Assembly (NCBI GenBank): GCA_964349515.1
Contig: CAYGHG010000022.1
Span: 1-30,061, forward strand
Source of the DNA: CAYGHG01 sp964349515
GTDB taxonomy: Bacteria > Oederibacteriota > PGYV01 > CAYGHG01
Direction: 5' to 3'
Length of the DNA: 30,061 nucleotides
The translations under genes and the position numbers were made by a program. The first letter of the stretch is position 1. Every line of letters starts with the position of its first letter. The notes beneath the pieces were generated by a model, which saw nothing but the letters and a program-made list of their open reading frames with translations, was not told the DNA's origin and did no database searches. Below, one piece after another: positions 14,273 to 21,286 of the stretch.

Positions 14273-15115
14273 TCAGTAAAGCTGTATGTCGTCAATCCAA
14301 AGGTCCATTACTTCACCGTCCGCCCCCGAAAACTGCCATTTGAAAAGATGCACGGACTTGAGTACTTTGTCTATATCCACCCGTTTGCTTCTCGGCACCC
14401 ACTCAGGCTGCTGCAGATCCTGCCTGAAATCTATCATCACAGCGGCCCACTCCTGCCCTGCCTTATCTGATATGTCCGTGTAATAATCCGCATAGCCGGT
14501 AAGGCTCTTGCAGGTTGTCCTCTCTGTTATGCACTCTGAGGATTCATAGGGCAGTATCAGATGAAGTGTCCCGCCTTTCAAGTCCCCCTTTATCCTGAAA
14601 ACCATCCCTTTATAACGGCTTATATCCGTGCCCCTGCACTGCGGGCAGGCTGATTCTTCCTTGAAACGCGCGACAAGGCCAAAGTAGTTGTAGCCCCGGC
14701 CGAGATTTGCGCCCGCCTTTCCGGTCACCCTTACCGCCCAGCCTGTTTCGCCGTAGCCCGGTTTGCTCATCGCAAACAGCACCTTCTCATTTGTTTCAGG
14801 GGGCCATACGGCAGAATCCCCGCCCTGATGCGAGTCGGTATAAGTTGACCATATTCCGCCGTTTTTATTAAACCTGTCGCCGTCATCCATATCGTCAAAT
14901 ATAGTAAATACCATAGCGGCAGTAAAGGCCGCAAAAACCGCAGCAGCGGCGGCGAACTTGAAATAAAACCCAAAGCCTTTAGGCCTCATCTCAACTCCCG
15001 CCTTACTGCCGTAGGCTGAAATAAGGCTGCGCTTGAGGGCTTCTCCCGAAACCCTGCTTTTCATCTCTTTTTTTGCGCCTCTCTCTAATGCCTGTATTAT
15101 CTCTTTTTCATCCAT
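14273..15115 (-). CDS. Single-pass membrane protein, putative anti-sigma factor with carbohydrate-binding ectodomain
   Basis: This protein has about 280 residues from the ATG at 15115, chosen because AAGGAAGG lies before it; an ATG at 15133 is possible. About 55 cytoplasmic residues, charged and helical (DEKEIIQALERGAKKEMKSR), precede one membrane helix (about 58-78). A ~200-residue outer domain follows. It begins with DRFN..GGIWSTYTDS and ends DLWIDDIQLY, both typical of the CBM11/CIA30-like fold. The gene follows an ECF sigma gene by 21 bases, the usual place of an anti-sigma factor, but the inner part lacks the zinc-binding HxxxCxxC of many anti-sigma domains. The outer part has CPQC plus two more Cys. 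By analogy with RsgI of clostridia it could sense polysaccharide and release the sigma factor. That role is inference. Confidence 0.6.
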   Translation of the reverse strand: MDEKEIIQALERGAKKEMKSRVSGEALKRSLISAYGSKAGVEMRPKGFGFYFKFAAAAAVFAAFTAAMVFTIFDDMDDGDRFNKNGGIWSTYTDSHQGGDSAVWPPETNEKVLFAMSKPGYGETGWAVRVTGKAGANLGRGYNYFGLVARFKEESACPQCRGTDISRYKGMVFRIKGDLKGGTLHLILPYESSECITERTTCKSLTGYADYYTDISDKAGQEWAAVMIDFRQDLQQPEWVPRSKRVDIDKVLKSVHLFKWQFSGADGEVMDLWIDDIQLY

Positions 15116-15136
15116 ATGAGTACCTTCCTTCATATA

Positions 15137-15721
15137 CTATAACGCCGCACCCTTTTTTTGGTTGCGTTTTATTATTGAAATGCCCCTTGAAATCAGGGAT
15201 TTGACTGTGCCCTCTTTTTTGCCGAGTATATGCGCTATTTCCCTTGTTTTTTTGCCCTCCATAAACCGCAGGACAAGCGCCTCCCTGTAAACATGCTTTA
15301 ACCCCGCCATTAGCCCGACCGCACGCTTGTAATCCGCGTCATTGTCAAGCACGGCCTGCGCCTCCTCCATTTCTTTTTCAATATCGCTGTCTGACGCCGG
15401 AAAGCTTATTATTCCCGTTTCCACGGCAGCGTCAAAAGAAGCCGGCGCATAGCGGCCCTTTCTGAAATATGTATTGCACTCGTTTGTGGCAATCCTGTAA
15501 AGCCACGCCGAGAAAGGGGCTGCGCCCTGCTTGTATCCGGGGAGGGCTTTTAAGGCTTTATAAAAGACCTCAGCCGCAATGTCAGCGGCAACGTCCGCGT
15601 TTGACGTAATCCTTGCAGCGTAGCGGAATATTTTCGGGTGGTATAATTCAAAAACTTTTCCGAAAGCCGCGGGGTTTGTCTTCGCCTCTTCTATCAGGGT
15701 GATTTCTGTTTTTCTGTCCAC
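15137..15721 (-). CDS. ECF RNA polymerase sigma factor
   Basis: This 194-residue protein has sigma region 2 at about 25-90, with YHPKIFRYAARIT, the DIAAEVFYKAL helix and AWLYRIATNEC. Region 4 is at about 130-185, with YREALVLRFMEGKKTREIAHILG and the DNA-reading helix KEGTVKSLISRGISIIKR. It has no region 3, as is normal for ECF factors. Translation starts at GTG with only a weak binding site. The next gene downstream, the membrane sensor, lies 21 bases away. A 76-bp gap with a likely terminator separates it from the GGDEF gene upstream, so it is probably its own unit. Which promoters it reads is not known. Confidence 0.9.
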   Translation of the reverse strand: MDRKTEITLIEEAKTNPAAFGKVFELYHPKIFRYAARITSNADVAADIAAEVFYKALKALPGYKQGAAPFSAWLYRIATNECNTYFRKGRYAPASFDAAVETGIISFPASDSDIEKEMEEAQAVLDNDADYKRAVGLMAGLKHVYREALVLRFMEGKKTREIAHILGKKEGTVKSLISRGISIIKRNQKKGAAL

Positions 15722-15750
15722 TTTACCGTTAAAACCCCTTTCTATAAAAA

Positions 15751-15770
15751 CTTAAAAACCGCATATGCGG
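15751..15770 (-). terminator. Possible terminator of the long argS-to-GGDEF operon
   Basis: On the minus strand CCGC-ATAT-GCGG (15759-15770), extended by G-U and A-U pairs, is followed by TTTTTAAG. The stem is short but well placed, 28 bases after the last GGDEF stop and before the sigma gene. Confidence 0.45.
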
Positions 15771-15797
15771 CTGCTGTGATTATTTAAGCGGAATCCG

Positions 15798-17207
15798 TCA
15801 GAGGGCCTTTACCACCCTGTTCCTGCCCTGCTCTTTTGCGGTGTAAAGCGCCTTGTCAGCGCGCTCTATCAGCGAGCGCCTTGACATACCGTCCGCAGGG
15901 AAAGATGCCACCCCCATTGACATGGTGACTTTTATCTGCACGCCCTGAAAAACAAAACTGTGCTTTTCTATCTCTTTCCTTATATTGACCGCGCGCAGGT
16001 GGGCCGCGTCTTTTTCCGTCTCCGGCATCACTATTACGAACTCTTCCCCTCCATAGCGCGCCACAATATCAACAGGCGAGGTGCCGCTTTTGAGCATGAC
16101 AGCCATGGACTTGAGAATATAGTCGCCGGCCAGGTGCCCGTGCGTGTCATTTATTTTTTTAAAGTAATCAATGTCGCACATCACCAGCGAAAGGTTTCCT
16201 CCGTAACGCTGTGTGCGCTTAAGCTCTGTTTCAAGCTTTTCCTGGAAATGCCTGTGCACGTAAAGCCCTGTCAAGCTGTCAGTTTGCGACATTCTTTCAA
16301 CTTCACCGTAGAGGTGCACTTTTTCAAGGGTGATGGCTATCTGGTTTGTGAGTATTTTCAGGTTTTCAAACTGGTGCTCGTCAAAAAGATTCTCAACCGT
16401 ACTCGCCACAAAAAACACGCCGTGAAGCCTGTTGTCGGTATAAAACGGCATATAGACCAATGATTTAAAAACTCCCAGTGACATTTCATCCTCGCTCTTT
16501 TTCGCATAAACTATTTCGCGCCCCTTTGAAACGGCTTTTATTATCCTCGCCGTAAGAACCTGTTCCTTATCCCTGACCATCTCCTCATCAAGCCCGAAAA
16601 AGTGCTTTATCCCGAACTTTGCCGAGTTGTCCGCTTTGTAAACAAATATGAATGAAATATCGTCGAGGGGGAGTTTGAAATTGTTTTTTACGATTTTTTT
16701 GAAAACTTCTATTATATTTTCAATACTCTCCTCTCCTTTTATCGTGCCCGAGAGGTCTTTTACCGCGTTATAAACCGCGGTTATGCTCCTGATTTGGGAA
16801 TCTATCCTGTCATCCTCGCTGCGCGCCCTTTCTATTGAAGTGGCCTTCATCCTCTTTAACAGGTCTTCCCTTGACTTCAAATCGTTTTCACGTTTTTTCA
16901 GGGACTCAATAAAAGCCGCCACCGGCGTAATGAATACATACATTGAAATATAAAACAAAACCGACGTGACACACGGCACAATACCCGCTTTATTCAGCGG
17001 AAAAACAAAAATAAGGGAAACCGCGGAAGCGGCGGCAAGCGCTATGAGCCCTGGTTTCATCCCTGATATTTTTTTAATCTCGGCAACCGCAAAACCCAGA
17101 AAAAGAAGCGCAAGGTTCATCTCGCTTCCTATCGTCATGCCTGCCAGGTAAGCGGCGATGATAACCGCGGCCGAAAAAACAAAGGGTATAATCAGTTCTT
17201 TTTTCAA
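15798..17207 (-). CDS. Membrane diguanylate cyclase (GAF-GGDEF)
   Basis: This protein of about 469 residues would make cyclic di-GMP from two GTP. I place the start at TTG 17207: GGGAGG lies seven bases before it, and its codon overlaps the preceding gene's TGA. A few hydrophobic helices fill residues 5-103, then a coiled stretch (about 104-135), a GAF-like domain (about 150-297), and a GGDEF domain (about 308-469) with the active signature GGEEF at 386-390. The inhibitory I-site has Ser in place of Arg (SPVD), so product feedback through this site should be lost. It is the last gene of the long operon and lies directly after another GGDEF gene. Confidence 0.88.
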   Translation of the reverse strand: MKKELIIPFVFSAAVIIAAYLAGMTIGSEMNLALLFLGFAVAEIKKISGMKPGLIALAAASAVSLIFVFPLNKAGIVPCVTSVLFYISMYVFITPVAAFIESLKKRENDLKSREDLLKRMKATSIERARSEDDRIDSQIRSITAVYNAVKDLSGTIKGEESIENIIEVFKKIVKNNFKLPLDDISFIFVYKADNSAKFGIKHFFGLDEEMVRDKEQVLTARIIKAVSKGREIVYAKKSEDEMSLGVFKSLVYMPFYTDNRLHGVFFVASTVENLFDEHQFENLKILTNQIAITLEKVHLYGEVERMSQTDSLTGLYVHRHFQEKLETELKRTQRYGGNLSLVMCDIDYFKKINDTHGHLAGDYILKSMAVMLKSGTSPVDIVARYGGEEFVIVMPETEKDAAHLRAVNIRKEIEKHSFVFQGVQIKVTMSMGVASFPADGMSRRSLIERADKALYTAKEQGRNRVVKAL

Positions 17208-18664
17208 GATATGTCCTCCCAAAAGGTCACTTTGTTTCTCCCGTTTTCTTTTGAGTGGTAAAGCGCCTTGTCCGCCCGGTTTATTACCTCCATAAGCTTC
17301 ATTCCCTGCTCGTACTCAACACCGCCTATGCTCAGCGTGAGTTTGACCCCCTCATTTTCATTTACCTTTATAATGTGATTCGCAAAACTTTCCCGCAGCC
17401 TTTCCGCGACAAACCGCGATCCGTTCTCGGCGGTATTGGGGAGTATTATGCCGAACTCCTCCCCGCCGTAGCGGCCCACCAGGTCGACGTCGCGCAGGTT
17501 GTCTTTTAAGAATTCTCCGAGAAACTGAAGCACCCTGTCCCCGAAAGGGTGCCCGTGAGTGTCATTGCAGTCCTTGAAATGGTCTATGTCTATCATGAGG
17601 TATGAAAAAACCTCACCGGTCTGTTTCGCCCGCCTTATCTCCTCCTCAAGGCGCTCGATAAAATACCTGCGTATGAGCAGCCCGGTCAGCCCGTCTTTAA
17701 TCGCCAGGTCTTTTGTCTTCTGGTACAGCAGCGAGTTTTCAACCGCCGAGGAACAAAGGTCTCCCAAATAGTTTAAAAACCTCGCGTCATCCTTGTCAAA
17801 CTTATCCGGCTGGTCCGAATAAAACTTCAGTATGCCTATCAGGTTCAGCCCTTCAAACAGGGGTATAGACACCATTGACCTGAACGCAAACCAGTCTTTT
17901 CTGACCGTCTTAAACCTGAAATCATCTTCAAAGTTTTTGATTATAAGAGTCTGCTTGTTTTTCTGCACCCATTCGTCAAACGGGTCTTTTTTGTAAAGTT
18001 TTATCGTCCCCTTCACCAGCGTGCTCTGATTCTTGTCTTCGCTCGCGGGGCTGAACACTTCGGTAGATTCGTCTTTTATCAGCAGGACAAAACGCACCCC
18101 TTCTTTCCTGATGATTTTAACCAGCGCCTCTGCTATGACATCCACTATCTGTTTTTTCTCGAGCGCCGAGGTCAGTTTCTGCGCGAGTTCGTTTAACAGC
18201 CTGTACCTCACTATTCTTTCCTTGTTGGAATCAATAACGCTCCTGATTTTATTTATGGCTTCCACGTACTCCACCGTGGTTTCTTTGAGAACCCCTTCCC
18301 AGTTTGTGAATATGCTGTCTTTATCGTCAGCCACACCGAGTATGCGGTTCATGTACGCCATAAAAAGAAGCGAAACCCCGAACAACATCAAATACTGCGG
18401 CGCAAGGGACTTTATCAGATAGGTCAGTATTATAACGAAAAGGTTTATGGCCCCTACGGCGTTTCCCCCGGCCCTTCCCATTGATATAAAGGCATAGACC
18501 GTTATAAAAAGACCTGCCGCGAGAATAAAGGTGGCCTTTGTGTAAACCGCGAGTATTACGGCGGTTAACATAAGAAACCCGGAGAGGAGCGCGTGAGGGA
18601 GCGCTGTTGCCGCGCCTTTTGCATTCTTATAAAATAATCCGGAGGCTAAACTCTTAACCTCCAT
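17204..18664 (-). CDS. Membrane diguanylate cyclase (GAF-GGDEF) with intact I-site
   Basis: This 486-residue protein has about four membrane helices (24-105), a helical linker, a GAF domain (about 158-312) and a GGDEF domain (about 322-486). The catalytic GGEEF is at 400-404. RDVD at 391-394 sits exactly five residues before it, the RxxD inhibitory site that binds cyclic di-GMP. This enzyme should therefore be feedback-limited, unlike the other two GGDEF proteins in the operon. Its ATG lies inside the end of the HD-GYP gene with AGGAGA upstream, and its stop overlaps the next gene's TTG start, so translation is coupled both ways. The GAF ligand is unknown. Confidence 0.9.
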   Translation of the reverse strand: MEVKSLASGLFYKNAKGAATALPHALLSGFLMLTAVILAVYTKATFILAAGLFITVYAFISMGRAGGNAVGAINLFVIILTYLIKSLAPQYLMLFGVSLLFMAYMNRILGVADDKDSIFTNWEGVLKETTVEYVEAINKIRSVIDSNKERIVRYRLLNELAQKLTSALEKKQIVDVIAEALVKIIRKEGVRFVLLIKDESTEVFSPASEDKNQSTLVKGTIKLYKKDPFDEWVQKNKQTLIIKNFEDDFRFKTVRKDWFAFRSMVSIPLFEGLNLIGILKFYSDQPDKFDKDDARFLNYLGDLCSSAVENSLLYQKTKDLAIKDGLTGLLIRRYFIERLEEEIRRAKQTGEVFSYLMIDIDHFKDCNDTHGHPFGDRVLQFLGEFLKDNLRDVDLVGRYGGEEFGIILPNTAENGSRFVAERLRESFANHIIKVNENEGVKLTLSIGGVEYEQGMKLMEVINRADKALYHSKENGRNKVTFWEDIS

Positions 18665-19787
18665 ATCCCATCTCCTTTTTTCTCAGAGTTTCAATAAAAG
18701 CGTCCACCACCTTCGGGTCAAACTGCGTGCCTGCATTTTTCCTGAGTTCGGATATGGCAAGCTCGGGCGGGATCATGTCCCTGTAAGCCCTCGCAGACAC
18801 CATGGTGTCGTAAGCATCCGCCAGAAAAACAATCCTCGCGCCTATGGGTATCTGCTCTCCGGAAAGCCCGTCGGGATATCCTTTTCCGTCAAAACGCTCG
18901 TGGTGGTGCAGGACTATCGGGACAATCGGCGCAAGAGAATCAATTTCCTTTATTATTTTTGCCCCCACTATCGGGTGTTTTCTGACCATTTCAAATTCAT
19001 TTTCGGTGAGCCTTGACGGTTTCTTTATAATCTCGTCTGAGAGGGCTATCTTGCCTATGTCGTGAAGCAGCCCCGCGTATTTAACCGCCTCCCTGTCGCG
19101 CTCGGGAAGTTTGAGTTCTTCAGCTATCATATGGGAGTACTCCGAGACCTTTTGTGAATGCCCGAGCGTGTAGTGGTCCTTTGCATCAACAGTGGAGGCG
19201 AGCGCCCTGATTATTGAGACCTGGTCCTTTTTCATCGCCTCATACATTTTTACGTTTTCTATGGCAAGCGCGGCCTGTTTGGAAAGTATGGTAAGCAGGG
19301 ACATGTCCCTTCTGGTTATCGCGCCTTCCGGCGCGTCAATAATCACCTCAAGCAGCCCTATGGTCTTGTCCCTCGCAATGAGCGGGACAAGTACAAAAGT
19401 ATTGTTTGAAGTTTCCTCTTCCTCTTCAATATCGGGAAGGGCTACGGTCCTGCCCTGTTTTAAGGCCCACTCTATTACCTTCTGCCTGTTTTGAATCTGT
19501 ATCTTCTGCTCGAGTTTTTTTGTGATGTTTCTTTTGAGGACTATGTCCACTTCTCCTGTTTTATCGTCGGCAAGAAAAAGCACCGCGCCGTCGTAGGATA
19601 TGACCTCGTCGGTCAGATCAAGAAGCGAGTTTAAGACCCTGTCCAGGGTCTTTGCCTCGGTTATGATGTCAACAAGCCTGTATAGCGTGGTCAGCTCTTC
19701 AAAAGAAACCCTGAGGCCGTCGTTTATCACCTCAAGATTTTTTATGTATTCGCGCAGCTGTTTAATTTCGTCTTCAGGGTTCTGCAA
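18654..19787 (-). CDS. GAF-HD-GYP cyclic-di-GMP phosphodiesterase
   Basis: This 377-residue soluble protein would break cyclic di-GMP. An N-terminal coiled stretch (1-40) leads to a GAF domain (about 42-178) and an HD-GYP domain (about 186-365). The metal and catalytic motifs are present: GHS at 209-211, HDIGK at 242-246, HP at 271-272, and HHERFDGKGYP at 295-305, the full HD-GYP signature. Translation starts at TTG with AAGGAGA nine bases before. It sits between an HDOD gene and a GGDEF gene, so making and breaking of the signal are encoded together. The GAF domain here and those in its neighbours may share an input. Confidence 0.92.
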   Translation of the reverse strand: MQNPEDEIKQLREYIKNLEVINDGLRVSFEELTTLYRLVDIITEAKTLDRVLNSLLDLTDEVISYDGAVLFLADDKTGEVDIVLKRNITKKLEQKIQIQNRQKVIEWALKQGRTVALPDIEEEEETSNNTFVLVPLIARDKTIGLLEVIIDAPEGAITRRDMSLLTILSKQAALAIENVKMYEAMKKDQVSIIRALASTVDAKDHYTLGHSQKVSEYSHMIAEELKLPERDREAVKYAGLLHDIGKIALSDEIIKKPSRLTENEFEMVRKHPIVGAKIIKEIDSLAPIVPIVLHHHERFDGKGYPDGLSGEQIPIGARIVFLADAYDTMVSARAYRDMIPPELAISELRKNAGTQFDPKVVDAFIETLRKKEMGYGG

Positions 19788-19808
19788 TTTGCGGTTCTCC
19801 TTATGATT

Positions 19809-20684
19809 TTACTGCGGCATGTTCAGGAAAGCCTCCGCGGCTTTAAGCTCCTTATCAAGCGCTTCCATCAGTTGTGCCTCGCCCGCCTCGTCAAGTGAGA
19901 GCAGGTCCCTTGCCTCCCTGCTGAAAGGCTTGATCACTTCATCCCCGCCGAAGCCTATCTTTTTCTTCTTGCACAGTATGTTCGCGGCGCATACCACCGT
20001 AGCTATCACGTGCTCTTCCGTTTCCTGCTCCGGGTGGTGGTGCGAGCCGATGCCGGCTTTCAGCTCCACGGGAAGGTTCCACTTCTCAGCCATGAGCCTG
20101 CCCACATGCGCGTGGTCCACGCCTATTATCTTCAGTTCGGCCTCTTCTATTGATACGTTGTTATCCCTGACGTACAGCAGCGCCTGCTTGTACTCCTTGT
20201 TCATGTACTGGTCAAAAAAGCTTTTGCCTATGTCGTGCAGAAGGCCGGCGGTAAAAGCGCCTTCGGGGGATTTGTACTTTATCCTTTTTGCAAGCAGGTT
20301 CGCGCATATGGCAGATCCGACGCAGTGTTTCCAGAACTCCTGGTGGGAAAAACCGGTCTCGGAAGAACTCGCGAAAACCTTATAAACCGAGACTGTCAGC
20401 GCAAGGTTCCTTATGGTGTCAAACCCGAGTATGGAAACCGCCTGGGTGACATTTTTAATCCTGAAGGGAAACCCGTAAAAAGCGGAGTTGGCCAGCCTCA
20501 AAACCTTTGCTGTCAGCGCCTGGTCAACAACAATAATGTCGCTCAAGTCCTTGGCGGTGGTCATGGGGTTTGACACTACGTTTATGACTTTGGCTACAAC
20601 AACAGAAAGCGTCGGGAGGGCTTTTATTTTGTCTATTATTTTTTCAATTTTTTCAATATTTTTTTCCTGCGGGTTCTCTTCCAT
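19809..20684 (-). CDS. HDOD-domain signalling protein
   Basis: This 291-residue protein is an HDOD domain, an HD-fold relative found with cyclic-di-GMP and two-component systems and usually regarded as non-catalytic. Signatures are ALPTLSVVVAKVINVV near 22-37, QALTAKVLRLANSAFYG near 55-71, NVTQAVSILGFDTIRNLAL (78-96), and LLHDIGKSFF near 148-157. The HD pair at 150-151, DHAHVG and HHHP at 215-218 are kept, which is unusual for a purely structural HDOD protein, so metal binding is possible. The ATG lies 49 bases inside the end of coaE with GGGAG upstream. It is followed 21 bases later by the HD-GYP gene. Confidence 0.88.
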   Translation of the reverse strand: MEENPQEKNIEKIEKIIDKIKALPTLSVVVAKVINVVSNPMTTAKDLSDIIVVDQALTAKVLRLANSAFYGFPFRIKNVTQAVSILGFDTIRNLALTVSVYKVFASSSETGFSHQEFWKHCVGSAICANLLAKRIKYKSPEGAFTAGLLHDIGKSFFDQYMNKEYKQALLYVRDNNVSIEEAELKIIGVDHAHVGRLMAEKWNLPVELKAGIGSHHHPEQETEEHVIATVVCAANILCKKKKIGFGGDEVIKPFSREARDLLSLDEAGEAQLMEALDKELKAAEAFLNMPQ

Positions 20685-21286
20685 ACACTCTCCCTCTCAA
20701 TACGTTTTACCGCATCAATTATTTTTTTTCGCAGGCTCGCTTTGCTTTCATTATTATATATAATACCGGCGCCCAATTCAATCTTTTTCCTGAGGGTGAA
20801 GCATCTTTGAAACCGCCTTATTTTTTTCATGGTTTCAGTATTCCACTTGTCTTTACAGCGGTTCTTCCTGTTCTTTTCAGATGCCGAAACAACTATTACC
20901 GCGCCGCACTTCCGGTAAAAACCCGATTCATAAAGCACCGCCATGTCCACTATCACGCGGCTTTCCCGCAAAGCCCCTGCCTCCCGCGTTAACGCCCTGA
21001 CCAGTGGCGGATATACAAGCGCTGTAAATTCCCTGTAGCTTTTATCGTCTCTTAGGGCCTCCTGTGCGAGAGCTTTTCTGTCTATTCCGCCCGGGCCCTC
21101 TATTTTTTTGCCGTACTTTTTTACAAGCGCCCTGTAAAGCGGTGAGTTTTTTTTGTAGAGCCCGTGGGCGGTTTTATCCGCGTCAATGACCCTGTAACCC
21201 GCTTCACGCAAAAAAGCACATGCCTCGCTTTTTCCCGAGCCTGTGAGCCCGGTTATACCCGTCACCCTTTTTTCAGCCGCACTCAT
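20636..21286 (-). CDS. coaE: Dephospho-CoA kinase
   Basis: This 216-residue kinase adds the 3'-phosphate to dephospho-CoA, the last step of coenzyme A synthesis. The P-loop GLTGSGKS is at 13-20, followed by VIDADKTAHGLY (33-44) with the Asp residues that contact the substrate. Arg-rich lid residues occur at about 139-142. The last 50 residues are very basic and extend a little past the usual end. This tail is also where the HDOD gene overlaps by 49 bases, so it may be shaped by that overlap. Its start overlaps the end of polA by 14 bases with a weak binding site, suggesting coupled translation. Confidence 0.85.
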   Translation of the reverse strand: MSAAEKRVTGITGLTGSGKSEACAFLREAGYRVIDADKTAHGLYKKNSPLYRALVKKYGKKIEGPGGIDRKALAQEALRDDKSYREFTALVYPPLVRALTREAGALRESRVIVDMAVLYESGFYRKCGAVIVVSASEKNRKNRCKDKWNTETMKKIRRFQRCFTLRKKIELGAGIIYNNESKASLRKKIIDAVKRIERESVWKRTRRKKILKKLKK

